Positions 19,944 through 32,690 of a stretch of DNA of 64,000 bases are shown here, piece by piece. The notes under the pieces were generated by a model. That model searched no databases and was not told the origin of the DNA. It was given only the letters and a program-made list of their open reading frames with translations. The DNA comes from Dolomedes plantarius (taxonomy: Eukaryota; Arthropoda; Arachnida; Araneae; Dolomedidae): NCBI GenBank assembly GCA_907164885.2, contig OU015490.1:210331443-210395442 (forward strand). Reading direction: 5' to 3'. How positions within the stretch are numbered: the first letter of the stretch is position 1; every line of letters starts with the position of its first letter. The position numbers were made by a program, and so were the translations under genes.

Positions 19944-22478
19944 CCCTGCACTGGTTGCGTGTCGTCTCACAGACGCCAATTGCATTTGTTTATATTTACC
20001 GTTTTGATGAATTGCTCTGGTATGTCCAGCAGATGTCAGTTCCTTCGAAGTGTTCATGTATGAGTCATAACTAACGAGCAAAAATCCTGGTGTTTCTATC
20101 ATTCTTTTATAGCAAACGCATATATACCAGAATACTCGATTGGACTTTCACCATATATTTAAAAATATCTAATAGAAATAGTTTTAATAAAGTTTGCTTT
20201 ACATTTATTTATCCTATTGAAAAAAATTGCTTATAATTTTTTTTTCCATTTAATCGGCTTTCATTACTCAAAATTGCTTATAGAATTTCCACTTTTTTTG
20301 CTTGCTTTATTTTATTTTAATGTAAAATGTTATTATAAAATTACATTTAAAAAAAAAGTTTGATTCGTCTTCATTTACATTCATAATGTCCTTATTTTAC
20401 TCTTTTAATAAATATATCTTTTTTACAAATAGAAAAACTGAAACCTAAATAAGATAGTGTGCGTCTATTAGACGCCACGCGACCATACCTGCTATTTTTA
20501 TGTACATGACAAGTGCAGGGTAAAGTATCATTATAAAATTACATTTAAAAAAAGTTTGATTCGTCTTCATTTACATTCATCATGTCTTTATTTTACTCTT
20601 TTAATAAACATATCTTTTTTACAAATAGAAAAACTGAAACCTAAATAAGATAGTGTGCGTCTATTAGACGCCACGCGACCATACCTGCTATTTTTATGTA
20701 CATGACAAGTGCAGGGTAAAGTATCATTATAAAATTACATTTAAAAAAAGTTTGATTCGTCTTCATTTACATTCATCATGTCTTTATTTTACTCTTTTAA
20801 TAAACATATCTTTTTTACAAATAGAAAAACTGAAACCTAAATAAGATAGTGTGCGTCTATTAGACGCCACGCGACCATACCTGCTATTTTTATGTACATG
20901 ACAAGTGCAGGGTAAAGTATCATTATAAAATTACATTTAAAAAAAGTTTGATTCGTCTTCATTTACATTCATCATGTCTTTATTTTACTTTTTTAATAAA
21001 CATATCTTTTTTACAAATAGAAAAACTGAAACCTAAATAAGATAGTGTGCGTCTATTAGACGCCACGCGACCATACCTGCTATTTTTATGTACATGACAA
21101 GTGCAGGGTAAAGTATCATTATAAAATTACATTTAAAAAAAGTTTGATTCGTCTTCATTTACATTCATCATGTCTTTATTTTACTCTTTTAATAAACATA
21201 TCTTTTTTACAAATAGAAAAACTGAAACCTAAATAAGATAGTGTGCGTCTATTAGACGCCACGCGACCATACCTGCTATTTTTATGTACATGACAAGTGC
21301 AGGGTAAAGTATCATTATAAAATTACATTTAAAAAAGTTTGATTCGTCTTCATTTACATTCATCATGTCTTTATTTTACTCTTTTAATAAACATATCTTT
21401 TTTACAAATAGAAAAACTGAAACCTAAATAAGATAGTGTGCGTCTATTAGACGCCACGCGACCATACCTGCTATTTTTATGTACATGACAAGTGCAGGGT
21501 AAAGTATCATTATAAAATTACATTTAAAAAAAGTTTGATTCGTCTTCATTTACATTCATCATGTCTTTATTTTACTCTTTTAATAAACATATCTTTTTTA
21601 CAAATAGAAAAACTGAAACCTAAATAAGATAGTGTGCGTCTATTAGACGCCACGCGACCATACCTGCTATTTTTATGTACATGACAAGTGCAGGGTAAAG
21701 TATCATTATAAAATTACATTTAAAAAAAGTTTGATTCGTCTTCATTTACATTCATCATGTCTTTATTTTACTTTTTTAATAAACATATCTTTTTTACAAA
21801 TAGAAAAACTGAAACCTAAATAAGATAGTGTGCGTCTATTAGACGCCACGCGACCATACCTGCTATTTTTATGTACATGACAAGTGCAGGGTAAAGTATC
21901 ATTATAAAATTACATTTAAAAAAAGTTTGATTCGTCTTCATTTACATTCATCATGTCTTTATTTTACTCTTTTAATAAACATATCTTTTTTACAAATAGA
22001 AAAACTGAAACCTAAATAAGATAGTGTGCGTCTATTAGACGCCACGCGACCATACCTGCTATTTTTATGTACATGACAAGTGCAGGGTAAAGTATCATTA
22101 TAAAATTACATTTAAAAAAGTTTGATTCGTCTTCATTTACATTCATCATGTCTTTATTTTACTCTTTTAATAAACATATCTTTTTTACAAATAGAAAAAC
22201 TGAAACCTAAATAAGATAGTGTGCGTCTATTAGACGCCACGCGACCATACCTGCTATTTTTATGTACATAACAAGTGCAGGGTAAAGTATCATTATAAAA
22301 TTACATTTAAAAAAAGTTTGATTCGTCTTCATTTACATTCATAATGTCTTTATTTTACTCTTTTAATAAACATATCTTTTTTACAAATAGAAAAACTGAA
22401 ACCTAAATAAGATAGTGTGCGTCTATTAGAACCCACGCGACCATACCTCCTATTTTTATGTACCTGACAAGTGCAGGG
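19944..22478. mobile_element. piggyBac-like MITE with an expanded 3' end
   Basis: TTAA at 19940-19943 is followed by CCCTGCACTGGTTGCGTG. The other end, on the minus strand, is CCCTGCACTTGTCATG, flanked by TAAA (a decayed TTAA). TTAA targets with CCCT/CCY termini are diagnostic of piggyBac-type elements. Subterminal copies of a GCGTG..GTCT...AGACGC motif occur at both ends in opposite orientation. There is no transposase gene. An unexpanded version would be about 577 bp (19944-20520). Instead, the last 196 bp, ending exactly at the TIR, are repeated in tandem 11 times, so each satellite monomer carries one piggyBac-like terminus. Confidence 0.7.
20325..22478 (+). repeat. 196-bp tandem satellite, 11 copies
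   Basis: Monomer boundaries set at the terminal GCAGGG fall at 20520, 20716, 20912, 21108, 21304, 21499, 21695, 21891, 22087, 22282 and 22478: nine units of 196 bp and two of 195 that lack one A in an A run. Inner copies are nearly identical. The first copy (for example AATATATC, TGTCCTT) and the last copy (AGAACCCACGCG, TACCTGAC) are diverged, the usual edge effect when unequal exchange homogenises the middle. Each monomer includes the 7-bp-arm palindrome GCGTCTA-T-TAGACGC. Confidence 0.95.
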
Positions 22479-22482
22479 TAAA

Positions 22483-23580
<1,098 letters not shown>

Positions 23581-23624
23581 GCTAGTATATTGGTATAATT
23601 TTGAAATTATATTAATATACTAGC
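23581..23624. repeat. 44-bp hairpin (21-bp arms, 2-nt loop) at a Helitron terminus
   Basis: Left arm 23581-23601 starts GCTAGTATATT and right arm 23604-23624 ends AATATACTAGC. The arms pair at 19 of 21 positions, with two adjacent mismatches. The right arm contains the CTAG terminus of the minus-strand Helitron remnant. Confidence 0.85.
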
Positions 23625-23648
23625 TAACCCACCAATGCTTCGCTATTG

Positions 23649-23770
<122 letters not shown>

Positions 23771-23873
23771 TGAACACAATTGACAGTATGATATTAATTA
23801 TTGTATTTAGTTAAAATTAGATACTTAAATACACATTATTATGTTTTTGATTACATAAATTATAATTACTATT

Positions 23874-24150
23874 TTATTCAGTTTTACGTTCATTGTAGTG
23901 CTCTTGGAAATACAATGTTTTGGTGACTCCATTTGGCATATATACAAACAAATCCCTTGGTTTTCCTACAAGCGCACATGCAAGGTATAATTGTCCAGTA
24001 GAAAAACACGGATTCTCCAAATTTAATCCACATAATTACAATGGTGGACCTTGTGATTCGTTTATCTTTATCGCAAAAGCAAGTTTAATTGGAAATTTCA
24101 GTCGTTTCAATTCGAATGGTCGTTTCAATATGTGTTGGTATCATTGGTAA
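23874..24150 (-). pseudogene. PIF1-like helicase C-terminus of a Helitron
   Basis: The minus-strand frame reads KFPIKLAFAIKINESQGPP, then CGLNLENPCFSTGQLYLACA, LVGKPRDLFVYMPNGV and NERKTE before TAA at 23876-23874. (K)(S/E)QGQ followed by L...VFSHGQLYVA.SRVG is the C-terminal helicase signature of Helitron Rep/Hel proteins. Here QGQ has become QGP and HGQLYV has become TGQLYL, so it is inactive. One stop follows GPPL. The stretch towards 24170 upstream merges with the start of the tandem duplication, which may have removed the rest of the gene. Confidence 0.85.
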
Positions 24151-24374
24151 ACATGGTATTAGCCACATCCTCTCCTTTAGAATTCGCGAATTAAAATTGC
24201 TGCTTCAATTACATTATTTTTAAAAAAATATTTTTAACTTCCTTTCTACTGGTCAGATCGAGGATATCAATCCTTTTGAACATTCTCGGGACAGCACGGA
24301 CCATTTTGCAAAAAACCGCGTGTAAATCAGTCTAGTAGATTTTTAGTCCATAGCAGACACAGATACGAACATTG

Positions 24375-24378
<4 letters not shown>

Positions 24379-24443
<65 letters not shown>
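24379..24443. repeat. Compound (AT)n(GT)n microsatellite
   Basis: About 38 bp of AT then about 27 bp of GT, matching the tract at 26870-26917 in unit 2. Confidence 0.95.
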
Positions 24444-24446
<3 letters not shown>

Positions 24447-25275
24447 GGACGGCCTGTGACACCCGCTGTTGACGCTTCTGTCTTCCAGCCAGCGCCATCT
24501 GAGTACTCTCCTTGAACCACTCAGAAGAGAATTGAGTTTCATAGTGATAAGACGTGTCTTCCCAGCAGGCAGGCTGTGGTGACTTTTGTTTTCTGATAAC
24601 GTAGTACGAAGGAGTAATTTCTCTGTTATGAAGATTGAACTATGTGTAAAATGTTTAGATTATTTTTTTTTTTTATGTAGCGTGTCATCCAAATATAAGT
24701 GCTCGTCTGATGTGAATCGTATTAGTTGAATAGTATAATGATTTAGAAGTTTATGACGAACCCTAAAACCACTAGACCCAGCTATTCTTACATATATATA
24801 AATTTGAAAATATTTTTAACTTTTATTCTACTGGTTATATCGAGGATTTCAGTAGCTTTAAACCATCTCGGGACAACAAGGGCCATTTTGAAAAAAACGC
24901 GTGTAAATCTGTCCAGTAGTTTTTTAGTCTATATCGGACACACATACGAACATTGCTGTTATATTTATGGATTTGAAAATATTTTAAAATTTCTATCAAC
25001 TGGTCAGATCGAGGATTTCAATAACTTTGAATCTTCTCGGGACAACAGGAACCATTTTGCAAAAAGTCATGTGTAAATCAGTCCAGTAGTTTTTTAGTCC
25101 ATAGAGGACACACATATGAACATTGCCTTCTATAGATTTGAAAATATTTTTAACTTTTTTTCTACTGGTCAGATATCGAGGATTTTAATAGATTTGTACC
25201 TTTTGGGGACAACACGGACCAAAGCCACCTGTAAATCAGTCTACTAGACTTTTAGTATATAGCGGACACACATAC

Positions 25276-25277
25276 GA

Positions 25278-25354
<77 letters not shown>

Positions 25355-25362
25355 TGTGTGTA
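25276..25362. repeat. Compound (AC)n(AT)n(GT)n microsatellite
   Basis: AC, AT and GT runs in succession form a near-perfect palindrome of dinucleotide repeats. The unit 2 counterpart at 27767-27880 lacks the AC run and has a longer AT run. Confidence 0.95.
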
Positions 25363-26863
25363 AGTAATATGACATATGCTATTAACTGTAATTCTCCTTG
25401 CCTGTTAGAGCCCCGTAGTCCAGGCTGAGAGTTCAACAACAAAGTGCAGGTTACCGTGCAGGGCTTGGAATATTATATAATTGTTATGTGTGTCGCCAGT
25501 GTATGTTTAAGTCTGTATTGTGTTCGTACCCTAATTAAAATTAGAAAAGCTGAAGTGGTGGTCTTCAATGACTCTTAAAACCATGAAAATTTCCACAATA
25601 AAAATATTTATTCTATAATAGTAAATTTTTTACCTCATTTTAAGATCCACCATAATAAATTCAGAACACTGTAAAATGTACTTTCATACATCTAGAAGGA
25701 GTGATAGTTAAAAACTAAAACATATAGTAGAATTATTGCCATCGATACATGAGAAAATAGCTATTCGGGGCTAAATGACAATCAGAAGGGGTTGAGAAAA
25801 ATCATTGTAAACTCTATACATGAGATAAATGACTTCTCCGTTATTAAGTGACATTATCAGAGAAGTCAAGTTTAAATTAAACAAGTTTATTTAAATTAGA
25901 CATTTCACGACCTACCGACGCCGAAGGAATTAAGTTCCAGACATCCCAAGGAAAGGATTACTGGTTTGAACACCATGATTGGTATCAGTTAGGTTTTTTG
26001 CTGTGCTTATTTTTCTTTAAGCTTCCTGGATTGATTTTCCTATGATATAGTACAAAAAAGCTGAAAGTAGTTCTAAAAACCCGAGTAAACAACTTTTGAT
26101 AAAATGTTGCTTAATTGGTTTAATGTGGGATAAAGGTGCAGAGATTCAAAAGAAAAATTTAACGGTAACAATCGGGTGTTTGGTGTGTTCAGGCTGTGTT
26201 GGTGTTCGGTTTCGACTTTAATCTTCCTGTCCTTATTTCTTATGTACAGCAAAATTTGAACCTAGCTCTGAAAAGCCAAGTAAACAAATTTTGATTAACA
26301 GTTATTTACGTAGGTCTATTCAAGGACTGAGTAATAGACATTCAAAGGAAATGTTTACTGATTTCATTTCAATGACTTTTATCTGTAGGGTTTGTTGCTA
26401 TTTTGTTTCGACGTTAAATTGATTATCTTGGTTTACAATACCCTACTTACGGCAAAATATAAATATAGTTTTGAAAACCCAAGTAAACAACCTGTTGTTA
26501 ACCATGTATTGTTTAACTACAAGACAACTAAACCAGACACTCTACATTTTATCTATATGTCATCTCTTTCCGTTGAATGTACAGTTTCATTTTTTCAGTT
26601 TCTAAAATTGTAAGTGTATCTGAAAATTATACGACACGAACGTAGTATTAGCCACATCCTCTCCTTTTTGAATTTGCGAATTAAAATTGTTGCTTCAATT
26701 ACATTATTTTTAAAAATTATTTTTAACTTCCTTTCTACTGGTGAGATCGAGGATATCAATACTCTTGAACCTTCTCGGGACATCATGGACCATTTTGCAT
26801 AAAACCGCGTGTAAATCAGTCCAGTAGTTTTTTGGTCTATAGCAGACACAGATACGAACATTG

Positions 26864-26869
<6 letters not shown>

Positions 26870-26917
<48 letters not shown>
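26870..26917. repeat. Compound (AT)n(GT)n microsatellite
   Basis: Shorter version of the 24379-24443 tract. Confidence 0.95.
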
Positions 26918-26918
<1 letters not shown>

Positions 26919-27763
26919 ACACCCGCTGCTGAATCCCGCTGCTAGCGCTTCTGTCTTCCAGCCAGCGCCATCTGTGTACTCTCCTTGAACCACTCAGAAT
27001 AGAATTGGGTTTCATAGTGATAAGACGTGTTTTCCCAGAAGACAAGCTGTGGTAACTTTTGTTTTCTGATTACGACGTAGTACGAAGAAGTAATTTCTCT
27101 GTTATGAAGATTGAACTATGTGTTCAATGTTTAGTTCTAATTGTTTTTTTATGTACCGTTTCATCCAAATATAAGTGTTCGTCTGATGTGAATCGTATTA
27201 GCTGAGTCATATAATGATTTAGAAGTTTATGACGAACCCTAAAACCCCTAGACACCCAGCTATTCTTACATATATATAAATTTGAAAATATTTTAACTTT
27301 CATTCTACTCGTCATGTCGAGGATTTCAGTAGCTTTGAACCATCTCGGGACAACACGGACCATTTTGCAAAAAAACATGTGTAAATCAGTCTAGTAGCTT
27401 TTTAGTCTATATCGGACACACATGCGAACATCGCTGTTATATTTATGGATTTGAAAATATTTTAAAATTTCTATCAACTGGTCAGATCGAGGATTTCAAT
27501 AGCTTTGAATCTTCTCGGGACAACAGGGACCATCCTGCAAAAAAACATGTGTAAATCAGTCCAGTAGTTTTTTCGTCCATAGAGGACACACATACGAACA
27601 TTGTCTTATATCGATTTGAAAATATTTTTAACTTTTTTTCTACTGGTCAGATATCGATGATTTTAATAGATTTGTACCTTCTGGGGACAACACGGACCAT
27701 TTTGCAAAAAACCGCCTGTAAATCAGTCTAGTAGATTTTTAGCGTATAGCGGACACACATACG

Positions 27764-27766
<3 letters not shown>

Positions 27767-27856
<90 letters not shown>

Positions 27857-27880
27857 CTGTGTGTGTGTCTGTGTGTAAGT
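27767..27880. repeat. Compound (AT)n(GT)n microsatellite
   Basis: About 48 bp of AT then GT with interruptions, the unit 2 counterpart of 25276-25362. Confidence 0.95.
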
Positions 27881-28522
27881 AATATGACAGATGCTATTGA
27901 CTGTAATTCTCCTTGCCCGTTAGAGCCACCTAGTCCAGGCTGAGAGTTCAACAACAAAGTGCAGGTCACCGTGTAGGTCTTGTAATATTATATAATTGTT
28001 ATGTGTGTCGCCAGTGTATGTTTACGTGTGTATTGTGTTCGTACCCTAATTAAAATTAGAAAATCTGAAGTGGTGGTCTTCAATGACTCTTAAAACCATG
28101 AAAAGTTCCACAATAAAAATATTTATTCTAAAATAGTAAATTTTTTACCTCATTTTAAGATCCACCATAATAAATTCAGAACACTGTAAAATGTATTTTC
28201 ATACATCTAGAAAGAGTGATAGTTAAAAATTCAAACATAAAGTAGAATTATTGCTATCGATACTTGAGAAAATAGCTATTCGGGGCTAAATGACAATCAG
28301 ATGGGTTGAGAAAAATCATTGCAAACTCTATACATGAGATAAATGACCAGTTTTTAAAACCCAAGTAAACAACTTCCGATGTATCGTTTAACTACAAGAT
28401 AACTAAACCAGACGCTCTACATTTTATCTATATCTCATCTCTTTCCGTTGAATGTACAGTTTGATATTTTTTCAGTTTCTAAAATTGTAAGTGTATTTGA
28501 AAATTATACGACACGAACGTAC

Positions 28523-30789
28523 TTAACATATAAATGTATGAGTAAAGAGAATGAGAGACGGTTTCCTTTACAGTAAAATCACATGTTCATTGGTAAATCT
28601 GTATTTATAAAATACAAACTCATTAAATTTTTTAAAATACTATTTAAATGTGTATCATAAAATAATAACATATAATGCATTACTTTCAGTATAATTAATT
28701 TTTTTTCAAAATATGGATATAATTAAAATTAAATGCTAATAATAATGAATTGTAAACAATAATGTTTAAAATTAATTTTTCTTCATTTACTGCATAGCAC
28801 TCTCAAAATGAATTGTAAAAATTTTAAATAAATGCCCGTAAACTAAAAGAAAACCTTTTTATCTAGTAATTTTTAGAATTCCAAGTTAGCTGTATATATT
28901 TTTATAGCTAAAAGTGCATTGAAATAAATCATTAAACCTAGTTAGATGTGCATGTTTTTTTTTTGTATAAGAAAATAATACATAATTTATCTATACTACA
29001 TTCGATGTCGGTATGATAGTTAAATACTAGACTTATTTCATAGAAATATAATATTCCGACGGCGTAAATATTCGTTAATTTAAGTATTCATTATCGATTA
29101 CGCTTTATAATCTTTCACGAGACTCCGTGCAGAGATGACTTGTTTTAGAAATCGTATATTTAAACGCATCGAAATATTAAGTTACAGCAAAAAAAGTGTC
29201 GTAATTAAATAGTCAAATTGCATCCGTACAGCTAGCTATCTGTATGTCGTATTTAACTGGTATCCCTCCGGAAAAAACAACCTTTTTACATCTTCCTGAA
29301 AGTTTACTTCCCTGTTACTCTATAATATCACGTGTTTGGGTAATCTTACCGTATAAAAGGAACTATGTTAAGTATCCTTTATAGATTACGCTGTATAATC
29401 AGTGAGTTACCGTGTAGAGACGTCTTTTTATAAGAATCGTATAATTAAACGCATATAAAAATTAAGTTATTGCAAAATAAGTGTCGTATTAAAATGCGAC
29501 AATTATTTTGCTATATGTAGCAAGATAATTAGCATCCGTACTGGTATCCGTATGTCGTATTTAACTGGTATTTTACCGTATAAAAGGGACAATTTTATGC
29601 AATAAAAATTGTTATATAGTCCTACACAAAACTATAAATTGATGGTGGATATTAAGGTCTACTCCTGATGGCGTTCTAATATCCCAATAGAACCAAAATA
29701 TGTTTATAGTGAACAACAAATGATAATTGAAAAGCTTGAATGATGTGATACAAGTGTTGAAGACTTGTCCTAAGCCATAAGATATGTGATGACACGGATT
29801 GCGCCGGTTGTCAAACATGATAAATTTTTTGCAATCACTTAAAAATATGCTAAATACGGTCAGAAAATACTAAATGAGAATTTAAAGGAAAACAATTCTT
29901 TATAAAATATACATTACAATATTTGAGTTTGAGAAAAGAAAACTCTATTCGAATCGAAAATTATTTCATGTAACAATCTTCAGTTGCATTGGAAATGTTT
30001 TAGGTCTCATGTCAGTCGTTTGGGTCATGCGTGCAGATTGAAATGTTCGTACTTTAAGCTTTAAAGTCAAATTTGAGTAAAGTGGTTGATATCAGTTTAC
30101 AGATTGAAGAATAATTAAATACAACATTTTGGAACCAATAAAGGATTATTAAAACATTAGACTGTGACTATATACTCTTTAACAGTTATTAGACTAATGT
30201 ACTGAAGATTTATCTATATTCCTGTCCACATGGAAATAGCAATCCATTGAGAATTTGATATAATTACCATATATAAAATATTAACATAACTGAAGGAAAT
30301 CGAAAATAATTACTTTCCAAAGTTTTCAGCTTAAGTAATACTTCTTGGTATATCGTTCTCCAAAGTATTATATATATCTGTAACTTAAATGAAGTCTTTA
30401 GAGTTATATTACATATAAAATATGGAAAAAGTCCATCATATGACAAACTATGACGTACAAATAATTCATAATAGAGAAATATTTTACATAATAATCATTT
30501 GCATTTAGCAGCTTAACAAAAGACATTAAAATAGACTTCATAATTTATGAAACAAAGGAATGCCATCTGTTGAAAATCCTTTATTCCAGGGTTTAAATAT
30601 ATACAAATTATATTCTAAAAGTTTCTGTAAAATTACAACGTAACTCATTTTACTCGGTAAATTTCTATGAGTAAATTTGCATTCTTATTAAAATATAATT
30701 TATATAATTTAACATTTGGATGATTACTACTGTTGAACAAAATTACGAGTCAGGGAAAATGTGCAACATAGTAATTTAGATAAAATATT
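28523..30789. other. AT-rich gap, no gene seen
   Basis: Apart from the two-copy repeat at 29080-29590, nothing was recognised. Short minus-strand ORFs at 29612-29818 and 30264-30446 carry no known motif and are likely chance. Confidence 0.5.
29080..29590 (+). repeat. Two-copy tandem repeat of about 285 bp
   Basis: Both copies contain, in order, GATTACGCT(T/G)TATAATC, an ACGAGACTCCGTG/AGTTACCGTG block, TTAAACGCAT, AATATTAAGTTA-like and GTATGTCGTATTTAACTGGTAT. They are diverged by substitutions and small indels. Confidence 0.65.
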
Positions 30790-31760
30790 ACATGTTATGG
30801 CGGGTATGCGCACAGATAACGACGAAGGACGAAGGTCAAGGAACAAATTCCTCCAAATTTCAACGAACCAATTCGGCGACAGGTTTTAAATTCGGTTTGA
30901 CGTTCGCACTATTAAACCGAATGCTTCTGCAACCGTTAGTCCATCTTCGTGAATTGAATTGTTGTGGTAAGTACTCCAAACCGTACCGATGGCCGAATGG
31001 CCAGGGCGCTGGTTTTCGGTTCATACTTTATGGGTTCGAGTAATCCACTGTTTGCATGGATGTTTTTAGCCGTTCGTAATCGTTTTTAAACTGTAGGTCA
31101 AAGTCTAATAAATCCTCGTGTAGCAACAAGTTGACCGTAGCGTTCGAAACCAAACCAATCCATACCATATTGCGCTATTAACTCTCGGATAACGAACAAC
31201 GAAATTTAGTTGTTGTTATTGATGCTTCTAATATCCCCTGCCTGTAAGATCTAGACTAGGTCCACAAAGACTTCGGGCTCAAGTATGCGGCTCCGGTTTA
31301 TATAGTATCACAAGGTTCAGAGTCTGTCTTAGCTAATTACCACCTCAATCACAATTTCGAACGAGCATCCCCAAGAGCGACATCTGGGGGGATCGTGCCC
31401 TCTCCTACCCTCTCTGACCTCATAGAGGGACTTTCCAGATTACGGATTTGACGTGCCTCTATCCGACCTAAACATGGACGTATTTATTGACGCACGCCGG
31501 CATTCGATACGAGCAACCTCGGCCCCGAATACCAGCGCATTACCACAAGGCTGCATTGAGCTTACGAAATTTACTTTCGTATTCAAAATGAAATTTCCAT
31601 GTAAAAATATACCAATCAGAATTGTTGGCTCTGTAAACCTATGGCAAACAAAGAATGACAGGTTTCATTTTATGTATCGCCTAAGGAGCGAACCGGGGCA
31701 AAGACAAGCAAATGCATTCGGCAGTGTTCGTTCCTACGTTTACAATTAGAGAACAACTTC
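30790..31760. other. GC-richer block of unknown origin, holding a SINE
   Basis: Composition and CpG content rise sharply relative to both flanks. Plus-strand ORFs at 30792-31043 (partly SINE) and 31453-31749 (98 codons) match nothing recognised, and neither do minus-strand frames over 31240-31740. The block may be a decayed exon cluster, part of an unrecognised transposon or an LTR. No function is proposed. Confidence 0.35.
30983..31161 (+). mobile_element. tRNA-derived SINE, family 1, copy 1
   Basis: The head has an RNA polymerase III A-box-like TGGCCGAATGGCC at 30990-31002 and a B-box-like GGGTTCGAGTAATCC at 31032-31046. The body includes TTTAAACTGTAGGTC, and the tail ends in GAAACCAAACCAATCC. 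Another copy, in the opposite orientation and with a better B box, lies at 60862-61044 with the same order of landmarks. tRNA-derived SINEs are transcribed from the internal A/B promoter and moved by partner LINEs. The B box here has an extra base (GAGTAATCC), so activity is unlikely. Confidence 0.8.
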
Positions 31761-32215
31761 GTTCGTCACCCATCGTACAGCTCCGTTCGTTGTGTATATA
31801 TGGATCGTATGGTGAACGTTTCCGAAATATTGAACACATGACATATACCTATGCCCAAGCTCGTTGTAGTTTTAATCTCATTTTGTGAAACATATTTTTC
31901 AATTTAAAGTTTACCGTTACATTAACGGTATCATCGTCTGTAATGTTTTTCGTGGTTTGAACTCATAATTCAGGAAAAATAAATTTTCAAGCTTAATCTA
32001 AGAAAACGAAGTCTTTCTGATTTTCGTTTCCAAAAAAATTCTCGTGTTTCTTTTAAAAGAATCACCAAAGAGGTTTTAAGGTGCCCAATGTTATAGTATC
32101 TAAATTAATGTCTGGATGATATCGTCTACATTCAGCTCGACGAAGTTTTACCCATCAGGCGGTGATGTACGAGAATATTATAGCATGGTAAAATGATTAA
32201 AATTTGACTTGAAAA
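31761..32215. other. AT-rich gap
   Basis: Nothing recognised. Confidence 0.45.
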
Positions 32216-32287
32216 GTCCACTTTCTCATTTATTGTGTGATTTTAGAATCATTGATCTAAAATCACACAATAAATGAGAAAGTGGAC
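32216..32287. repeat. Perfect inverted repeat, 32-bp arms and 8-nt loop
   Basis: Arms 32216-32247 (GTCCACTTTCTCATTTATTG...) and 32256-32287 (...ATAAATGAGAAAGTGGAC) are exactly complementary, with ATCATTGA between them. Pairing stops abruptly on both sides. It has no transposon-like target duplication. It could fold into a hairpin RNA if transcribed, or could be a recent template-switch product. Confidence 0.95.
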
Positions 32288-32690
32288 ATCCTGTTCCTCA
32301 CTGATCATTTAAAAAAAAGAAATCGAAATGCTATGGTGTCTCCGATGTAGGAAGTTTTACAGTTTATTAAAAGTAAAATTGTACGAAGTCTTGGGTTTAG
32401 TTCTCAAAATATTATTCTTTTAATAAGACGTACAGGTGTCTGAATGGTCTAAAACTAGGATATTGCCTACAAGAACCTTTCTATGGTCGATGAATTAGCA
32501 GGCTGTATTTGAAATTAACATACTAGAAATTAACAATAACAAGCAGTATTTATTAGAACCTATCAGAACATATTTGAACGTGTTAGAACAGGGGAGCAAG
32601 AGCTCGTGTCCGATCAACTATAGAAATGAACAGCAAAAAGCTGGCTACGAAATAGTGGCAATATGTCGAGTGCCAAACTACTACTGTGCA
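32288..32690. other. AT-rich gap
   Basis: Contains a small local duplication of (A/C)TATTAGAAC-type words near 32510-32590 (TATTAGAACCTATCAGAACATATTTGAACGTGTTAGAAC is built from a short degenerate unit shown here only in outline). Confidence 0.3.

Larger units (their letters stand above)
24156..26643 (+). repeat. 2.5-kb tandem duplication, unit 1
   Basis: It starts GTATTAGCCACATCCTCTCC and is repeated from 26645 with an offset of about 2,489 bp. It contains several copies of a roughly 165-bp sub-repeat (CTACTGGTCAGATCGAGGA, CTCGGGACAACACGG, ACACACATACGAACATTG) at about 24235, 24830, 24995 and 25160, plus two compound AT/GT microsatellites. Its distal part (25834-26465) holds three copies of an AAACCC(A/G)AGTAAACAA phrase. 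No coding sequence was recognised. The sub-repeats resemble 3' tails shared by many invertebrate non-LTR elements, which is inference. Confidence 0.85.
26644..28522 (+). repeat. 2.5-kb tandem duplication, unit 2 (internally deleted)
   Basis: It follows unit 1 without a gap, from GTATTAGCCACATCC to ACACGAACGTAC. About 630 bp corresponding to 25834-26465 are missing: the sequence jumps from GAGATAAATGAC to CAGTTTTTAAAACCCAAG at 28347. Divergence between units is a few percent plus microsatellite length changes, suggesting a fairly young duplication. Confidence 0.85.

Noticed and set aside
20325..22478. Regular 196-bp repeats as a CRISPR array
   Set aside because: The whole unit is repeated with no unique spacers, the genome is eukaryotic, and each unit ends with a piggyBac-like terminus; it is a satellite.
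30983..31060. Possible real tRNA gene
   Set aside because: A and B boxes are present but the cloverleaf does not close and the sequence continues into a body and tail shared with the copy at 60862-61044, so it is a SINE.
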